Assembly (NCBI RefSeq): GCF_019654975.1
Contig: NZ_BPEW01000012.1
Span: 49,418 to 113,417 of the forward strand
Source: Shewanella sp. c952
Lineage (GTDB): Bacteria; Pseudomonadota; Gammaproteobacteria; Enterobacterales; Shewanellaceae
DNA: 64,000 nt
Reading direction: 5' to 3'
Of the stretch, positions 36,087 through 46,406 are shown one piece after another. The notes beneath the pieces were generated by a model. The model made no database searches. It was not told the origin of the DNA and saw nothing but the letters and a program-made list of their open reading frames with translations. Positions within the stretch are counted from its first letter, which is position 1. Every line of letters starts with the position of its first letter. A program made the translations under genes and the position numbers.

Positions 36087-38177
36087 ATGACTGATTTATC
36101 AAAGTACAGAAACATTGGTATCTTTGCTCACGTTGACGCGGGTAAAACCACCACAACTGAGCGTATCCTTAAGCTTACCGGTAAAATCCATAAGATAGGT
36201 GAAGTTCATGACGGCGAGTCAACAACTGACTTCATGGAACAGGAAGCTGAGCGTGGTATTACCATTCAGTCTGCTGCTGTTAGTTGTTTTTGGAACGACC
36301 ACCGTTTCAACGTTATTGACACCCCTGGCCACGTTGACTTCACAGTAGAAGTTTATCGTTCTCTTAAAGTTCTTGATGGCGGTGTTGGCGTATTCTGTGG
36401 TTCTGGTGGTGTTGAGCCACAATCAGAAACTAACTGGCGTTATGCGAACGAATCAGAAGTTGCGCGTATCATCTTCGTAAACAAGTTAGACCGTATGGGT
36501 GCTGACTTCTTACGTGTTGTTAAGCAAACTAAAGACGTACTAGCTGCTAACCCACTAGTTATGGTTCTTCCTATCGGTATCGAAGATGAGTTCAGTGGTG
36601 TTGTTGACCTACTATCTCGTAAGGCTTGGATATGGGACGAAACTGGCGAAGCTGAGAACTACAAGATTGAAGAAGTTCCTGCTGACATGGTTGAGCTTGT
36701 TGAAGAATACCGTGAGATGCTAATCGAAACTGCTCTTGAGCAAGACGATGACCTATTAGAAGCTTACATGGAAGGCGAAGAGCCATCTATGGAAGACATT
36801 CAGCGTTGTATCCGTCAAGGTACTCGTACAATGGACTTCTTCCCTACATACTGTGGTTCTGCATTTAAGAACAAAGGTATGCAGCTTCTTCTTGACGCTG
36901 TTGTTGATTACCTTCCAAACCCAGTTGAAGTTGATCCACAGCCACTTACAGATGAAGAAGGCGAACCTACGGGTGAAGTTGCTTTAGTTTCTGTAGATGA
37001 GCCATTTAAAGCACTAGCATTCAAAATCATGGATGACCGTTTTGGTGCCCTAACCTTCGTACGTATCTACTCAGGTAAGATCAACAAAGGTGACACCATC
37101 CTTAACTCGTTCACAGGTAAAACTGAGCGTGTTGGTCGTATGGTTGAAATGCAAGCTGATGAACGTAACGAACTTGATTCAGCACAAGCTGGTGACATTA
37201 TCGCTATCGTTGGTATGAAGAACGTGCAAACTGGTCACACTTTGTGTGATATCAAGCACCCTTGTACTCTTGAAGCTATGGTATTCCCAGAGCCAGTTAT
37301 CTCTATCGCTGTTGCGCCGAAAGACAAAGGCGGATCAGAGAAAATGGGTATCGCTATCGGTAAAATGATTGCAGAAGATCCATCTTTCCGCGTAGAGACT
37401 GACGAAGACTCAGGTGAAACTATTCTTAAAGGTATGGGTGAGCTTCACCTAGACATTAAGGTAGATATCCTTAGACGTACATACGGCGTTGACCTAGTAG
37501 TAGGTGAGCCTCAAGTTGCTTACCGTGAAACTATCACTAAAGAAATTGAAGATAGCTACACGCATAAGAAACAGTCTGGTGGTTCTGGTCAGTTTGGTAA
37601 AATTGACTATGTTATCCGTCCAGGTGAGCAAAACACTGGCTTCACTTTCAGCTCTAAAGTTGTTGGTGGTAACGTACCGAAGGAATTCTGGCCTGCAGTA
37701 GAAAAAGGTTTCGCATCTTTGATGGATACTGGTACTGTCGCTGGCTTCCCTGTATTGGACGTTGAATTAGAACTTCTTGATGGTGCTTTCCACGCAGTTG
37801 ATTCGTCAGCTATCGCGTTCGAAATCGCTGCTAAAGGTGCTTTCCGTCAGTCTATGCCTAAAGCCGGTGCACAACTTCTTGAGCCTATCATGAACGTTGA
37901 CGTATTCAGCCCAGATGACAACGTTGGTGATGTTATTGGTGACCTTAACCGTCGTCGTGGCATGATCAAAGACCAAATGGCTGGTGTTACTGGCGTTCGT
38001 ATTAAAGCTGACGTACCGTTATCAGAAATGTTCGGTTACATCGGTTCACTACGTACAATGACATCTGGTCGTGGCCAATTCTCTATGGAATTCGCTCACT
38101 ACTCACCATGTCCAAACAGTGTTTCTGAAAAAGTTATCGCTGAAGTTAAAGCACGCGAAGCTGCTGCTAAGAAGTAA
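36087..38177 (+). CDS. fusA2: Elongation factor G, second type (FusA2)
   Basis: 696 aa. GTPase motifs G1 [16 protein letters not shown]2/G3 [13 protein letters not shown] and [13 protein letters not shown]4 [10 protein letters not shown]. Domains II-V follow ([36 protein letters not shown]). Switch and loop details ([30 protein letters not shown]) match the EF-G2 paralogue found in Shewanella and Vibrio. It is not in a str operon. Codon use is strongly biased (GGT, CGT, GAA), implying high expression. The role beside the main EF-G is not settled. Confidence 0.9.
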   Translation: MTDLSKYRNIGIFAHVDAGKTTTTERILKLTGKIHKIGEVHDGESTTDFMEQEAERGITIQSAAVSCFWNDHRFNVIDTPGHVDFTVEVYRSLKVLDGGVGVFCGSGGVEPQSETNWRYANESEVARIIFVNKLDRMGADFLRVVKQTKDVLAANPLVMVLPIGIEDEFSGVVDLLSRKAWIWDETGEAENYKIEEVPADMVELVEEYREMLIETALEQDDDLLEAYMEGEEPSMEDIQRCIRQGTRTMDFFPTYCGSAFKNKGMQLLLDAVVDYLPNPVEVDPQPLTDEEGEPTGEVALVSVDEPFKALAFKIMDDRFGALTFVRIYSGKINKGDTILNSFTGKTERVGRMVEMQADERNELDSAQAGDIIAIVGMKNVQTGHTLCDIKHPCTLEAMVFPEPVISIAVAPKDKGGSEKMGIAIGKMIAEDPSFRVETDEDSGETILKGMGELHLDIKVDILRRTYGVDLVVGEPQVAYRETITKEIEDSYTHKKQSGGSGQFGKIDYVIRPGEQNTGFTFSSKVVGGNVPKEFWPAVEKGFASLMDTGTVAGFPVLDVELELLDGAFHAVDSSAIAFEIAAKGAFRQSMPKAGAQLLEPIMNVDVFSPDDNVGDVIGDLNRRRGMIKDQMAGVTGVRIKADVPLSEMFGYIGSLRTMTSGRGQFSMEFAHYSPCPNSVSEKVIAEVKAREAAAKK

Positions 38178-38220
38178 CTATTAATTTAGTTATGACTCTT
38201 AACGAGTTTTAAGCTTTAAC

Positions 38221-38257
38221 AAAGGCCTATAGATGCAAATCTATAGGCCTTTTTTTG
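38221..38257 (+). terminator. Intrinsic terminator of fusA2
   Basis: AAAGGCCTATAGAT / ATCTATAGGCCTTT, a 14-bp perfect stem with a GCAA tetraloop and a seven-T tail, 43 bp after the stop. Confidence 0.95.
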
Positions 38258-38428
38258 TTTATCACTTTGCATCAATATTTCCACTCAATGTAAATAAATG
38301 AGCACTTACCTCATCCTGCTAGCTTCAATTAATCTTAATTTTGCTATCTTTCTCTCACATTTCTCATAGCCATTTGCGTTGATAGAACAAATCGTTAAAG
38401 TACAGCGTCGCTTTCTAAACACAATATT

Positions 38429-39370
38429 ATGACACCTCAACTTCACAAGATTATCGCGCTGTTATTCATGTTACTCAATGCTTCACCCGCCATCGCTAAC
38501 AGTGAACTAGACACTACCGTACAACAAATAACGCCCAAGCATTGGAGTGGATTACCGCGACTTGCCGACAAAGCACTAGAACGAGGTTATGAGCTGCCAA
38601 TACCCATTGGGATAACCCTGTTTTACAATGATATTGACGCTGACTACATCGCTACAGATGATTTCAAAGTACAGGTCGATGGCGGCTTACTTGGCCTAAG
38701 AGGGCCTAATGATTATCTTGTGCCTGCAGAAGACGTCACCATCACTGGCAGAGATAAAAGCGTTCAATTAAAGCTGGATGCGTGGATTTTGCCTTTTTGG
38801 AATGTCTACGGGATCTTCGGTTACACCGAAGGCCATAAAGATATTAGAGCCAAACTGGATAATGTTGAAGGCTTACCCTGTGGAGACAGTTGCAACGGTG
38901 TGGTCCTTCCTATTCCGATAAATTATACCGCTAAAAATTATGGCATTGGCACTGTGTTCGCTGGCAATATCGATCCCATTATCGGCGACACTCCCTTCAC
39001 GATTATGGCGATTGGCGCGATCATCAAAGCAAAGACAGATACGACAGATAGCCTCATTAAAACCGAGCTGGCTTCAGTGCGTATTGGCCAGCGTTTTGAT
39101 GTTGCGGGCGATAAGCTCGCTTGGTTTCTAGCATTTAGCCATCAAAGCGTAAAACAGAATGTGACAGGGGATTATTCTTTTCAAGGGACTGAGCTCGCCC
39201 CCTTGATGGAAAATGTAAAATTCGATATCGATCTTGCTAAGCAAGAAACTAAAAACATCTCATTTAGCTTAAACTATGATTTTGGGCCTCGCAATGAATG
39301 GAACCTCTATGCTGAATACGGGTTTCTAAACTGGAAGCATCTAATTATTGGAATGGGACGCCGTTTTTAA
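38429..39370 (+). CDS. Outer-membrane beta-barrel protein of unknown function
   Basis: 313 aa. The signal peptide IIALLFMLLNASPAIA ends at residue 23. The mature protein alternates hydrophobic and polar residues, with strands such as VYGIFGYTEGHKDI, YGIGTVFAGNI and WNLYAEYGFLNWKH, and ends LIIGMGRRF with a C-terminal Phe, the usual BAM signal. One Cys pair (LPCGDSCNG) could close a loop. It resembles small OmpA/porin-like barrels without a named family that I recognise. Monocistronic. Confidence 0.65.
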   Translation: MTPQLHKIIALLFMLLNASPAIANSELDTTVQQITPKHWSGLPRLADKALERGYELPIPIGITLFYNDIDADYIATDDFKVQVDGGLLGLRGPNDYLVPAEDVTITGRDKSVQLKLDAWILPFWNVYGIFGYTEGHKDIRAKLDNVEGLPCGDSCNGVVLPIPINYTAKNYGIGTVFAGNIDPIIGDTPFTIMAIGAIIKAKTDTTDSLIKTELASVRIGQRFDVAGDKLAWFLAFSHQSVKQNVTGDYSFQGTELAPLMENVKFDIDLAKQETKNISFSLNYDFGPRNEWNLYAEYGFLNWKHLIIGMGRRF

Positions 39371-39378
39371 TTGATCAA

Positions 39379-39849
39379 CTAAATAGATTCAAACATCGAC
39401 GCCATACGTTTGATACTTTGCAATGGCACACCATGGCTATTTCGTTTTGCACAAAGCTGTTGATGTTTTACCGAGGCAGGATCGCCTATTTGCTCAATAC
39501 GTACTTGGTAACCCAAAGCCTTTGCTGCTGCGCTATAAGCTTTAAACTCCCAATAAGCTATGTTGGTATTATCACAAATAACCAACGGCAATCCGTCGGC
39601 CATGCCTTGGATAAACGCGGTTAAGTTTAACTGGTGATATTTTGGCAGCAGCTTAGGGTTAAACTGGTACACTCCCTCGTTATAAAAGAAACTGTCGGTT
39701 GAAAATATAACGTATTGCTTTTCAGCCTCAATCAAACTGTCGCTATGCTGATAAGTAGCAACAAACTCTCTTGCCCAATAGCTTTTTCCGCTACCTGGAA
39801 GCCCGCGCATAATAATCGCAAGCTTAGCCTCAGTATGTTTACCAAGCAT
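39379..39849 (-). CDS. P-loop ATPase/kinase of the N4BP2L1-like type
   Basis: 156 aa. Walker A in IIMRGLPGSGKSYWAREFV; a Walker-B-like FSTDSFFY; and LPLVICDNTNIAYWEF, matching the DNTN motif of the AAA_33/N4BP2L1-like kinases. These are predicted small-molecule or nucleic-acid-end kinases, here of unknown substrate. The start is 5 bp from the cobB stop, so the two are cotranscribed. Confidence 0.75.
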   Translation of the reverse strand: MLGKHTEAKLAIIMRGLPGSGKSYWAREFVATYQHSDSLIEAEKQYVIFSTDSFFYNEGVYQFNPKLLPKYHQLNLTAFIQGMADGLPLVICDNTNIAYWEFKAYSAAAKALGYQVRIEQIGDPASVKHQQLCAKRNSHGVPLQSIKRMASMFESI

Positions 39850-39854
39850 ATTGA

Positions 39855-40589
39855 TTAACCAGCCTGCAATTGATCATTAACCACTTTACCTTGCAGAATT
39901 TGCTCGACCAATTTAGGTAATACTTCGCTCGCCTTTCCCTGCAAGTGGTACTGGAACTGGCTATGCCGATCTGCTGGCATTAGATTAATATCGACAGTTT
40001 GTGCTCCATGATGGTTTGCAGTGTCAACAAACCCTGCAGCAGGATATACAGTGCCAGATGTACCAATAGCAATAAAAAGATCACAGCTGTCTAATGCATG
40101 TTGAATACGATCTAAACCGATAGGCATCTCACCAAACCAAACGACATGAGGACGAAGTCTTTGCGCTGGAATACAACAAGTGCAAGTATGCTCAGGGCCG
40201 AATGGCTCTCTCAGTAAAAAGGTTTGCCTAGAACGTGGACACCGCCCTTTCGACAATTCACCATGCATATGTAACAAGCGCTTTGAACCTGCCCTTTCAT
40301 GAAGATCATCGATATTCTGGGTGACAACGAGTAACTTACCTTCAAATTCACGTTCCAGTTTAGCAAGAGCATCATGGCCGGCATTGGGCTCAATGCAACC
40401 ATTATGAAACTGTTGCCAGCGCTCATTATAGAATTGTTCCACCAATTGCGGGTTTTTCTCATAACCTTCAGGGGTCGCCACCTCTTCTATCTTATGCTCC
40501 TCCCACAAACCATCTTGATCTCGAAAGGTGCGTAATCCAGATTCTGCCGAGATCCCGGCGCCAGTTAGTATTACTATCTGCTGGTACAT
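39855..40589 (-). CDS. cobB: NAD-dependent protein deacylase CobB (sirtuin)
   Basis: 244 aa. NAD site GAGISAESGLRTFRDQDG, VTQNIDDLHERAG, catalytic His in LLHMHGEL, zinc Cys residues in GRCPRSRQ and HTCTCCIPAQ, and LRPHVVWFGEMPIG, all as in E. coli CobB. It removes acetyl/acyl groups from lysines using NAD+. It is the upstream partner of the P-loop kinase gene. Confidence 0.95.
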   Translation of the reverse strand: MYQQIVILTGAGISAESGLRTFRDQDGLWEEHKIEEVATPEGYEKNPQLVEQFYNERWQQFHNGCIEPNAGHDALAKLEREFEGKLLVVTQNIDDLHERAGSKRLLHMHGELSKGRCPRSRQTFLLREPFGPEHTCTCCIPAQRLRPHVVWFGEMPIGLDRIQHALDSCDLFIAIGTSGTVYPAAGFVDTANHHGAQTVDINLMPADRHSQFQYHLQGKASEVLPKLVEQILQGKVVNDQLQAG

Positions 40590-40763
40590 CTACAGTCCTA
40601 TTTCTTAGTATTGTTATTCCCATTTTGCCAAGGAAATAACGATTTTTACATTAGGCGTTAGTATAAACGCTAATAACAATACAAAAAGTATGCTTAAATT
40701 GCTTGTTTTATATCAGCTTTATCGCTTTTATTTACATTAGATGGCTTATTACTATATCAAAGG

Positions 40764-40792
40764 TTTAAGTTTTCTAATTGTGCACATATAAT
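40764..40792 (+). promoter_or_regulatory. Likely fur promoter
   Basis: TATAAT (40787-40792) with TTTAAG 17 bp upstream, about 65 bp before the fur ATG. Confidence 0.4.
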
Positions 40793-40857
40793 GGATTGAA
40801 TACCCACATATGAACTGGCTCGAGTTGACAGGCCGTTCTGCAATCAAGAGAACAATA

Positions 40858-41289
40858 ATGACAGATGGAAATCAAGCGCTAAAGAAAGCGGGTTTGAAAG
40901 TAACCTTACCACGAGTCAAAATTTTAGAATTGATGCAAGGACCAGAGAATCAGCATATCAGTGCTGAAGATCTCTATAAAAAGCTACTGGATTTGGGTGA
41001 AGAGATCGGCTTAGCGACGGTTTATCGAGTACTTAACCAGTTTGATGATGCAGGCATTGTGACTCGTCATCATTTCGAAAGCGGCAAAGCGGTTTTCGAA
41101 CTTGCAACACAACACCACCATGATCACCTTGTATGTTTATCATGTGGCAAAGTCTTCGAATTCTCTGACGATATGATTGAACAACGTCAAGATGAAATTG
41201 CCATGAAGCACAACATTAAACTGACAAACCACAGTCTTTACCTTTACGGTGTATGCACCAATGACAACTGTGAGCATGGTGAGTCTTAA
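40858..41289 (+). CDS. fur: Ferric uptake regulator Fur
   Basis: 143 aa from the ATG at 40858; the open frame extends 16 codons upstream but covers the leader. DNA-binding helix AEDLYKKLLDLGEEIGLATV, then the metal sites HHHHDHLVCLSCGKVFEF and the second Cys pair CTNDNCEHGES. It represses iron-uptake genes with Fe(II). Monocistronic with its own terminator. Confidence 0.96.
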   Translation: MTDGNQALKKAGLKVTLPRVKILELMQGPENQHISAEDLYKKLLDLGEEIGLATVYRVLNQFDDAGIVTRHHFESGKAVFELATQHHHDHLVCLSCGKVFEFSDDMIEQRQDEIAMKHNIKLTNHSLYLYGVCTNDNCEHGES

Positions 41290-41302
41290 AGTTTATTGAA
41301 AT

Positions 41303-41330
41303 AAAAAACCAGCTTCAAGCTGGTTTTTTT
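41303..41330 (+). terminator. Intrinsic terminator of fur
   Basis: AAAACCAGCTT/AGCTGGTTTT hairpin with a seven-T tail, 14 bp after the fur stop; also A-rich on the other side, so possibly shared with the convergent GNAT gene. Confidence 0.88.
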
Positions 41331-41360
41331 GTGGGTGATGGTTAACTAAATAACGCTTGG

Positions 41361-41861
41361 CTAAAGATATTTGTGGAAAACATTGACCTTATGTCCCATA
41401 AACTTATCCCTACCACGCTCTTGCATACCCAACTTTTTTGCCACACCTTCAGAGCCTTTATTGCCAATGAGGATTAAAGCGATAGCTTCTTGTATATCAT
41501 AATCAATAAATTTAGATAAAGCGGCAGATCCCGCTTCAAAGCCAATACCTTTGCCCCAATAGGCAGGAAGGTAACGGTACCCGAGCTCCACTTCATCAAA
41601 CTCTTCAATATACTTTGGGCCACAAAAACCAATAACTTTAGCATCAGCTTTGTGTTCTACCGCCCAACGCCCGTAACCAAATTGCTCATAGTTACTTAAG
41701 ATCATATTCTCCAAGATCTCTTCAGCCTGAGAAATATTAGTCATAGGTGCACCAGGGATATAGGTGAGGATCTCCGGGATACTGTTGAGCAAAAAAATAG
41801 CTTTAGTATCTTTTGACTCAAATCGCCGTATTATCAGCCTCTCGGTTTCAGCTATTATCAC
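41361..41861 (-). CDS. GNAT-family N-acetyltransferase
   Basis: 166 aa from GTG 41861, chosen for AAGGAG 6 nt upstream; the open frame begins 14 codons earlier. It starts IIAETERLIIRRFESKDT, the RimJ/RimL-type N terminus, and carries VIGFCGPKYIEEFDEVELGY and YLPAYWGKGIGFEAGSAALS, the acetyl-CoA-binding loop (GKGIGFEA). Substrate unknown. Convergent with fur. Confidence 0.82.
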   Translation of the reverse strand: MIIAETERLIIRRFESKDTKAIFLLNSIPEILTYIPGAPMTNISQAEEILENMILSNYEQFGYGRWAVEHKADAKVIGFCGPKYIEEFDEVELGYRYLPAYWGKGIGFEAGSAALSKFIDYDIQEAIALILIGNKGSEGVAKKLGMQERGRDKFMGHKVNVFHKYL

Positions 41862-42078
41862 TTTAAACTCCTTGGTATTGCGCTTTCCATATGACTGCAA
41901 CATACAAATTGTTGAACATAGTATGCTTATCTGTATTCACGACTTCTTGACTATAATCGATACTAATATAACTAATTTCTGTTTAAATTAGAAAGTATTA
42001 AAACAAGATTGCCTAATCGGCAAAAATGCCTTTCAATAAGACAAACCGCTATCAGGTGCTTAATAGTAAGGAATACTT

Positions 42079-43755
42079 ATGACCATCATGCAAAAATTCT
42101 TGTGGATTATCGCTTCTTTGGGAAACTTAGTTGCCATAAACCTCGCCATTAGCCAAACAAGTCTTGGCAGCGTTTTTTTACTCTTATTGACTATCAGTTA
42201 CAGCGCTATTGGCTACTTCGATATGTATCATAGTAAACATACACTCAATCGACTCTATCCTGTTGTCGCACATATTCGCTACTTTCTGGAATCTTATAGA
42301 GTTGAGATTCAGCAGTATTTTATTGCTAATGATACCGAGGAAAAGCCGTTTAACCGTGAACAACGCTCTTTAGTTTACCAACGAGCCAAAAATGTCAGAG
42401 ATACCATCGCTTTTGGTACACAGCGTGATCTGCTTGAGGATAACTATTTAAGCCTTTGGCAATCGCTGCACCCTAGAGAAGTCGTCGCGGATGCTAAACG
42501 AGTACGCTTTGGTGGCCCTGATTGCTTACAACCTTATGATGCTTCCTACCTCAACATATCCGCTATGAGCTTTGGTTCATTGAGCTCAAACGCAATTGAA
42601 GCGCTAAATTTAGGTGCGCTAAAAGCCGGCTGTTATCACAACACAGGCGAAGGTGGTGCTAGTCCTTACCACTTAAAGCACCATGGAGATGTAGTTTGGC
42701 AAATTGGCTCAGGTTTATTTGGCTGTCGTGATAATGAAGGTAACTTTAACCCCGAAACGTTCGCAGCTATGGCGACTCGTCCGCAAATAAAGATGATTGA
42801 AATTAAGCTCTCTCAAGGAGCCAAGCCTGGCCACGGTGGAGTATTACCTGCGGCAAAGATTACTGATGAAATTGCGGCGATTAGGCACATATCCAAAGAT
42901 AGAGATTGCGTATCACCGGCAGTAAATCCAGAATGCACCACCCCAAAAGACCTACTTAATTTTGTCGTCAAACTGAGAACGTTAAGTGAAGGAAAGCCCA
43001 TTGGGTTTAAACTTTGTATAGGAAATCCAGTCGAGTTTTTAGGCTTGTGTAAAGCAATGTTAGAAACCGGGATAACACCCGACTTCATTACTGTGGATGG
43101 TGCAGAGGGAGGCACGGGTGCAGCGCCAGTCGAGTTTTCTAACCGTTTAGGCATGATGTGCTTAGAGGGTGTCTATTTTACTCACAACGCGCTTATAGGC
43201 GCAGGATTGCGAGATAAAATAAAAATTATCGCTTCAGGTAAAACAGCATCAAGTTTCGACCTTTTGGCCAAAATAGCAATGGGAGCCGACACCGTTAATG
43301 CAGCCCGCACCATGATGATGTCACTTGGATGCATTCAATCCCGCCACTGCAATACCAATATGTGCCCTACAGGTATTGCCACTCAAGACCCCGCTCGAAG
43401 CAAAGCCGTAAATGTTATTGAGAAAAGTGAGCGAGTAAAAAACTACCACCACAATACCATCGAAAGTTTTTTTGAACTGGTTGGCAGTATGGGCTTGGAC
43501 AATCCCGCTAAGTTAATGCCTCATATGCTAAAAAAGCGCACTCCATACGGGCTATTGATGTCAGTTGGCAGCCTCATCGAGCCATTAAAGGAGAACGAAT
43601 TGTTGCAAGAGAAACACATTGAGGGACCTTGGAGTGACTGGTGGCGTATGGCAAGAAGTGATGATTTCTATAGTGAAGACACCTATATCCTATCGCCGGC
43701 TGAGTTCTCTCGCGCCAGACATGCTAGTAGTAAACTAAACCCTACACAACCCTAG
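42079..43755 (+). CDS. Membrane-anchored FMN-binding glutamate-synthase-like protein
   Basis: 558 aa. Two N-terminal membrane helices (FLWIIASLGNLVAINLAI; GSVFLLLLTISYSAIGYF) precede a GltB central-domain-like barrel: NISAMSFGSLSSNAIEALN, GEGGASPYHLKHHGD, EIKLSQGAKPGHGGVLPA, DGAEGGTGAAPVEF. The 3Fe-4S Cys cluster is CIQSRHCNTNMCPTGIATQD. It lacks the glutaminase and ammonia domains, so it is not a complete glutamate synthase; the natural reaction is unknown. Monocistronic. Confidence 0.88.
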   Translation: MTIMQKFLWIIASLGNLVAINLAISQTSLGSVFLLLLTISYSAIGYFDMYHSKHTLNRLYPVVAHIRYFLESYRVEIQQYFIANDTEEKPFNREQRSLVYQRAKNVRDTIAFGTQRDLLEDNYLSLWQSLHPREVVADAKRVRFGGPDCLQPYDASYLNISAMSFGSLSSNAIEALNLGALKAGCYHNTGEGGASPYHLKHHGDVVWQIGSGLFGCRDNEGNFNPETFAAMATRPQIKMIEIKLSQGAKPGHGGVLPAAKITDEIAAIRHISKDRDCVSPAVNPECTTPKDLLNFVVKLRTLSEGKPIGFKLCIGNPVEFLGLCKAMLETGITPDFITVDGAEGGTGAAPVEFSNRLGMMCLEGVYFTHNALIGAGLRDKIKIIASGKTASSFDLLAKIAMGADTVNAARTMMMSLGCIQSRHCNTNMCPTGIATQDPARSKAVNVIEKSERVKNYHHNTIESFFELVGSMGLDNPAKLMPHMLKKRTPYGLLMSVGSLIEPLKENELLQEKHIEGPWSDWWRMARSDDFYSEDTYILSPAEFSRARHASSKLNPTQP

Positions 43756-43771
43756 GTAAATGTTGCGTTAA

Positions 43772-44695
43772 TCATAATAAAACCGATAACCAAAAGCCCA
43801 TCGTAAACACACACAGTACTGTGGAAAGCACCACAGTACTGGCGATTACAGCCTGTTGAGCTTGAACTTGCATGGCAACAAGATAAGCATTAATGCCAAG
43901 CGGTGAAGCACTGAGCAATACCAGTACAGCTAATAAATTAGCTTCTAGCCTGAACATCGAACCTAGGGCGTAGACTAGAGCTGGCAGAAAGATCAATTTG
44001 ACCATTGAGGCGATTAAAGCCAGTTTCCAATCTTTAGCTATTTTATAAAAGCTCAGATTAGCGCCTAATACAAACAGCGCACATGCTAATGCCGGTTGGC
44101 TGAGTAAATGGATACCATTGGCTAAGTTATCAGCTAAGGGGAGCTGTAATAAATTGAATGTTAGTCCTAAAGAGATACTCATCACAATGGGGTTAAACAC
44201 AATCCCTTTTATAAATGGCCCTGCTTTAAACTCTGCTTTGCTTCTGCTTAAAGCCAAAATAAAAGTCAGTGAAAAAAGCAATGCACTATGAAAGGTAATT
44301 ATAATAAACACATTGCCCATCATCTCCTGTCCTAACGCGCCAACGATAATCGGCAACCCCACCAGAATAGTGTTTGAATAACTACAACCTAGACCGTAAG
44401 CAGCACTATTACTTATCCGTTGCTCTTGCCCGCTTCGTACAAAATAGAAGATGAGAAAACCTATGCCGTAAGCAACTAATACTGGCAAATAGAAGCTAGC
44501 TAATGCACTAATATCAAAGCTTTTATTTAGGTCAGCCTGATACATATTGATGAATAAAAAAGCAGGAATACTGAGATAGAAAGTGAATAAGCTTATCCCA
44601 CCGATCTGCTCTTTTGAAAAAACGGATCTAATGGTGAGTATATAACCTAATACGGCCATAAAGATAAGGGGAAAAACAATTGAAATAATGGCCAT
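43772..44695 (-). CDS. AEC-family permease
   Basis: 307 aa with ten predicted helices in two five-helix repeats. Features include YGLGCSYSNTILVGLPIIVG in the first half and the conserved ALACALFVLGANLSF in the second. AEC transporters move organic acids or related solutes; specificity is unknown. Convergent with the glutamate-synthase-like gene, 16 bp apart. Confidence 0.85.
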   Translation of the reverse strand: MAIISIVFPLIFMAVLGYILTIRSVFSKEQIGGISLFTFYLSIPAFLFINMYQADLNKSFDISALASFYLPVLVAYGIGFLIFYFVRSGQEQRISNSAAYGLGCSYSNTILVGLPIIVGALGQEMMGNVFIIITFHSALLFSLTFILALSRSKAEFKAGPFIKGIVFNPIVMSISLGLTFNLLQLPLADNLANGIHLLSQPALACALFVLGANLSFYKIAKDWKLALIASMVKLIFLPALVYALGSMFRLEANLLAVLVLLSASPLGINAYLVAMQVQAQQAVIASTVVLSTVLCVFTMGFWLSVLL

Positions 44696-44928
44696 TAGAG
44701 GGTTAATTTATCCTAGAAAAGGTAACAGGAATTACCTTTTCTAATCCCTGTATAAGATCAACAATCATATCAAATAAATCAGGAGGATTAGCCAAGTTAA
44801 AAGATTCTTTTTACAGACATTATATGATACATCATCGGTATTGAGGTAACTGGCAAGGCTAGTAAACAAGCATCCGCTGCTACAAAAAGCCTAAATTTGA
44901 AAAGTAAACAAGCACACTTGGTGGAACA

Positions 44929-45237
44929 CTAATTACTAGAAATATTCAAAGGGATGACATTGCAAAATATCTCTTTCTCAAACTGCTGCTCTAACTTCTC
45001 TCTCCATGATTGTTTATTGATCGGCACCAAATAAAAATTCTCTCTCGATGTGTCCGTAACAAAAGCCAAATCATGACGCATTAGCTCAAAATGAATGTCA
45101 TTAACAAAATCGGCTGAGAAATTCTGCCGCCCTGTTAGCTGATTAATATCCTTACGCGATAAAGATACCCCTTCATTGAGGCCTTCGAACCTTAACCTTA
45201 ACCAATCTGAAAACTCTTTTGCGCTGACCATAGACAT
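44929..45237 (-). CDS. Hypothetical protein, 102 aa
   Basis: Cytosolic, no signal or membrane segment. It begins MSMVSAKEFSDWLRLRFEGL and has a recognisable helix-rich N terminus followed by ENFYLVPINKQSWREKLEQQ. The N-terminal half could be a small winged-helix (ISLSRKD-like SLSRKDINQLTGRQN), but I do not recognise a family. A GTAGGTAG ribosome site precedes the ATG. It stands alone between an AEC permease and the TCA block. Confidence 0.6.
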   Translation of the reverse strand: MSMVSAKEFSDWLRLRFEGLNEGVSLSRKDINQLTGRQNFSADFVNDIHFELMRHDLAFVTDTSRENFYLVPINKQSWREKLEQQFEKEIFCNVIPLNISSN

Positions 45238-45492
45238 AAAATCTACCTACAAGTTCCTCTATAGATAAATTAGGTATAACAGATCAGTGTTATATCGCCA
45301 TATTTTCAGCTAAAACCTTCACTTATATCACCAGATATTCTAGCTAGACACTTATATGCAATATTTTACTCTAAAAAAAATCCTCCGATTTAGAAAAAAC
45401 ACGCTAAGGTACTGCCGCTATTTCGGAAACTTTATAATGTAACCTCCAGTTCACAGAGCTCTACAGGTTCCCATTAAAACATTTACCCATAA

Positions 45493-45518
45493 AAAAGCCG
45501 CTCTAAAGAGCGGCTTTT
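45493..45518 (-). terminator. Terminator of the suc operon
   Basis: AAAAGCCGCTCT / GAGCGGCTTTT hairpin with a 3-nt loop, 16 bp past the sucD stop; T-rich on the minus strand. Confidence 0.92.
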
Positions 45519-45533
45519 AATCAGACTAGGTTA

Positions 45534-46406
45534 TTACCAACCAGTCTTAGTACGTAGAGCTTTACCAATGTCAGCAAGAGAACGCACAGTGGTAACGCCT
45601 GCAGCTTCTAGAGCAGCAAACTTATCTTCTGCTGTACCTTTACCGCCAGCGATAATTGCGCCAGCATGACCCATACGCTTGCCTTCCGGTGCAGTAACAC
45701 CAGCAATGTATGAAACAACTGGCTTAGTTACGTTAGCTTTGATGAATTCAGCCGCTTCTTCTTCAGCAGTACCACCAATCTCACCAATCATCACGATTGC
45801 TTCAGTTTGTGGATCGTTTTGGAACATTTCCAATACGTCGATGAAGTTAGTACCAGGAATAGGGTCACCACCAATACCTACACAAGTAGATTGGCCAAAA
45901 CCTTCATCAGTCGTTTGCTTAACCGCTTCGTACGTTAATGTACCAGAGCGTGAAACAATACCGACTTTACCAGGCTTGTGGATATGACCAGGCATAATAC
46001 CAATCTTACACTCACCAGGAGTGATAACACCTGGACAGTTAGGACCAATCATACGAACGCCAGTCTCTTCAAGTTTAACTTTAACTTGAAGCATATCTAA
46101 CGTTGGGATCCCTTCAGTAATACAAACGATTAGCTCAATGCCACCGTCGATTGCTTCTAGGATTGCATCTTTACAGAAAGGTGCAGGAACGTAGATAACA
46201 GTAGCAGTAGCGCCAGTTGCAGCAACAGCATCTTTAACAGTATTAAATACTGGAAGATCTAAATGAACCTGACCGCCTTTTCCTGGAGATACACCACCAA
46301 CCATCTGAGTACCGTAAGCGATAGCTTGCTCAGAGTGGAAAGTACCTTGACCGCCAGTGAAACCCTGACAGATTACTTTAGTATCTTTATTAATTAATAC
46401 AGACAT
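45534..46406 (-). CDS. sucD: Succinyl-CoA synthetase alpha subunit SucD
   Basis: 290 aa. CoA-binding [18 protein letters not shown] and [16 protein letters not shown]; the phosphohistidine is in [17 protein letters not shown]. With SucC it makes succinate and ATP/GTP from succinyl-CoA. The start shares its ATG overlap with the sucC stop. Confidence 0.97.
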   Translation of the reverse strand: MSVLINKDTKVICQGFTGGQGTFHSEQAIAYGTQMVGGVSPGKGGQVHLDLPVFNTVKDAVAATGATATVIYVPAPFCKDAILEAIDGGIELIVCITEGIPTLDMLQVKVKLEETGVRMIGPNCPGVITPGECKIGIMPGHIHKPGKVGIVSRSGTLTYEAVKQTTDEGFGQSTCVGIGGDPIPGTNFIDVLEMFQNDPQTEAIVMIGEIGGTAEEEAAEFIKANVTKPVVSYIAGVTAPEGKRMGHAGAIIAGGKGTAEDKFAALEAAGVTTVRSLADIGKALRTKTGW

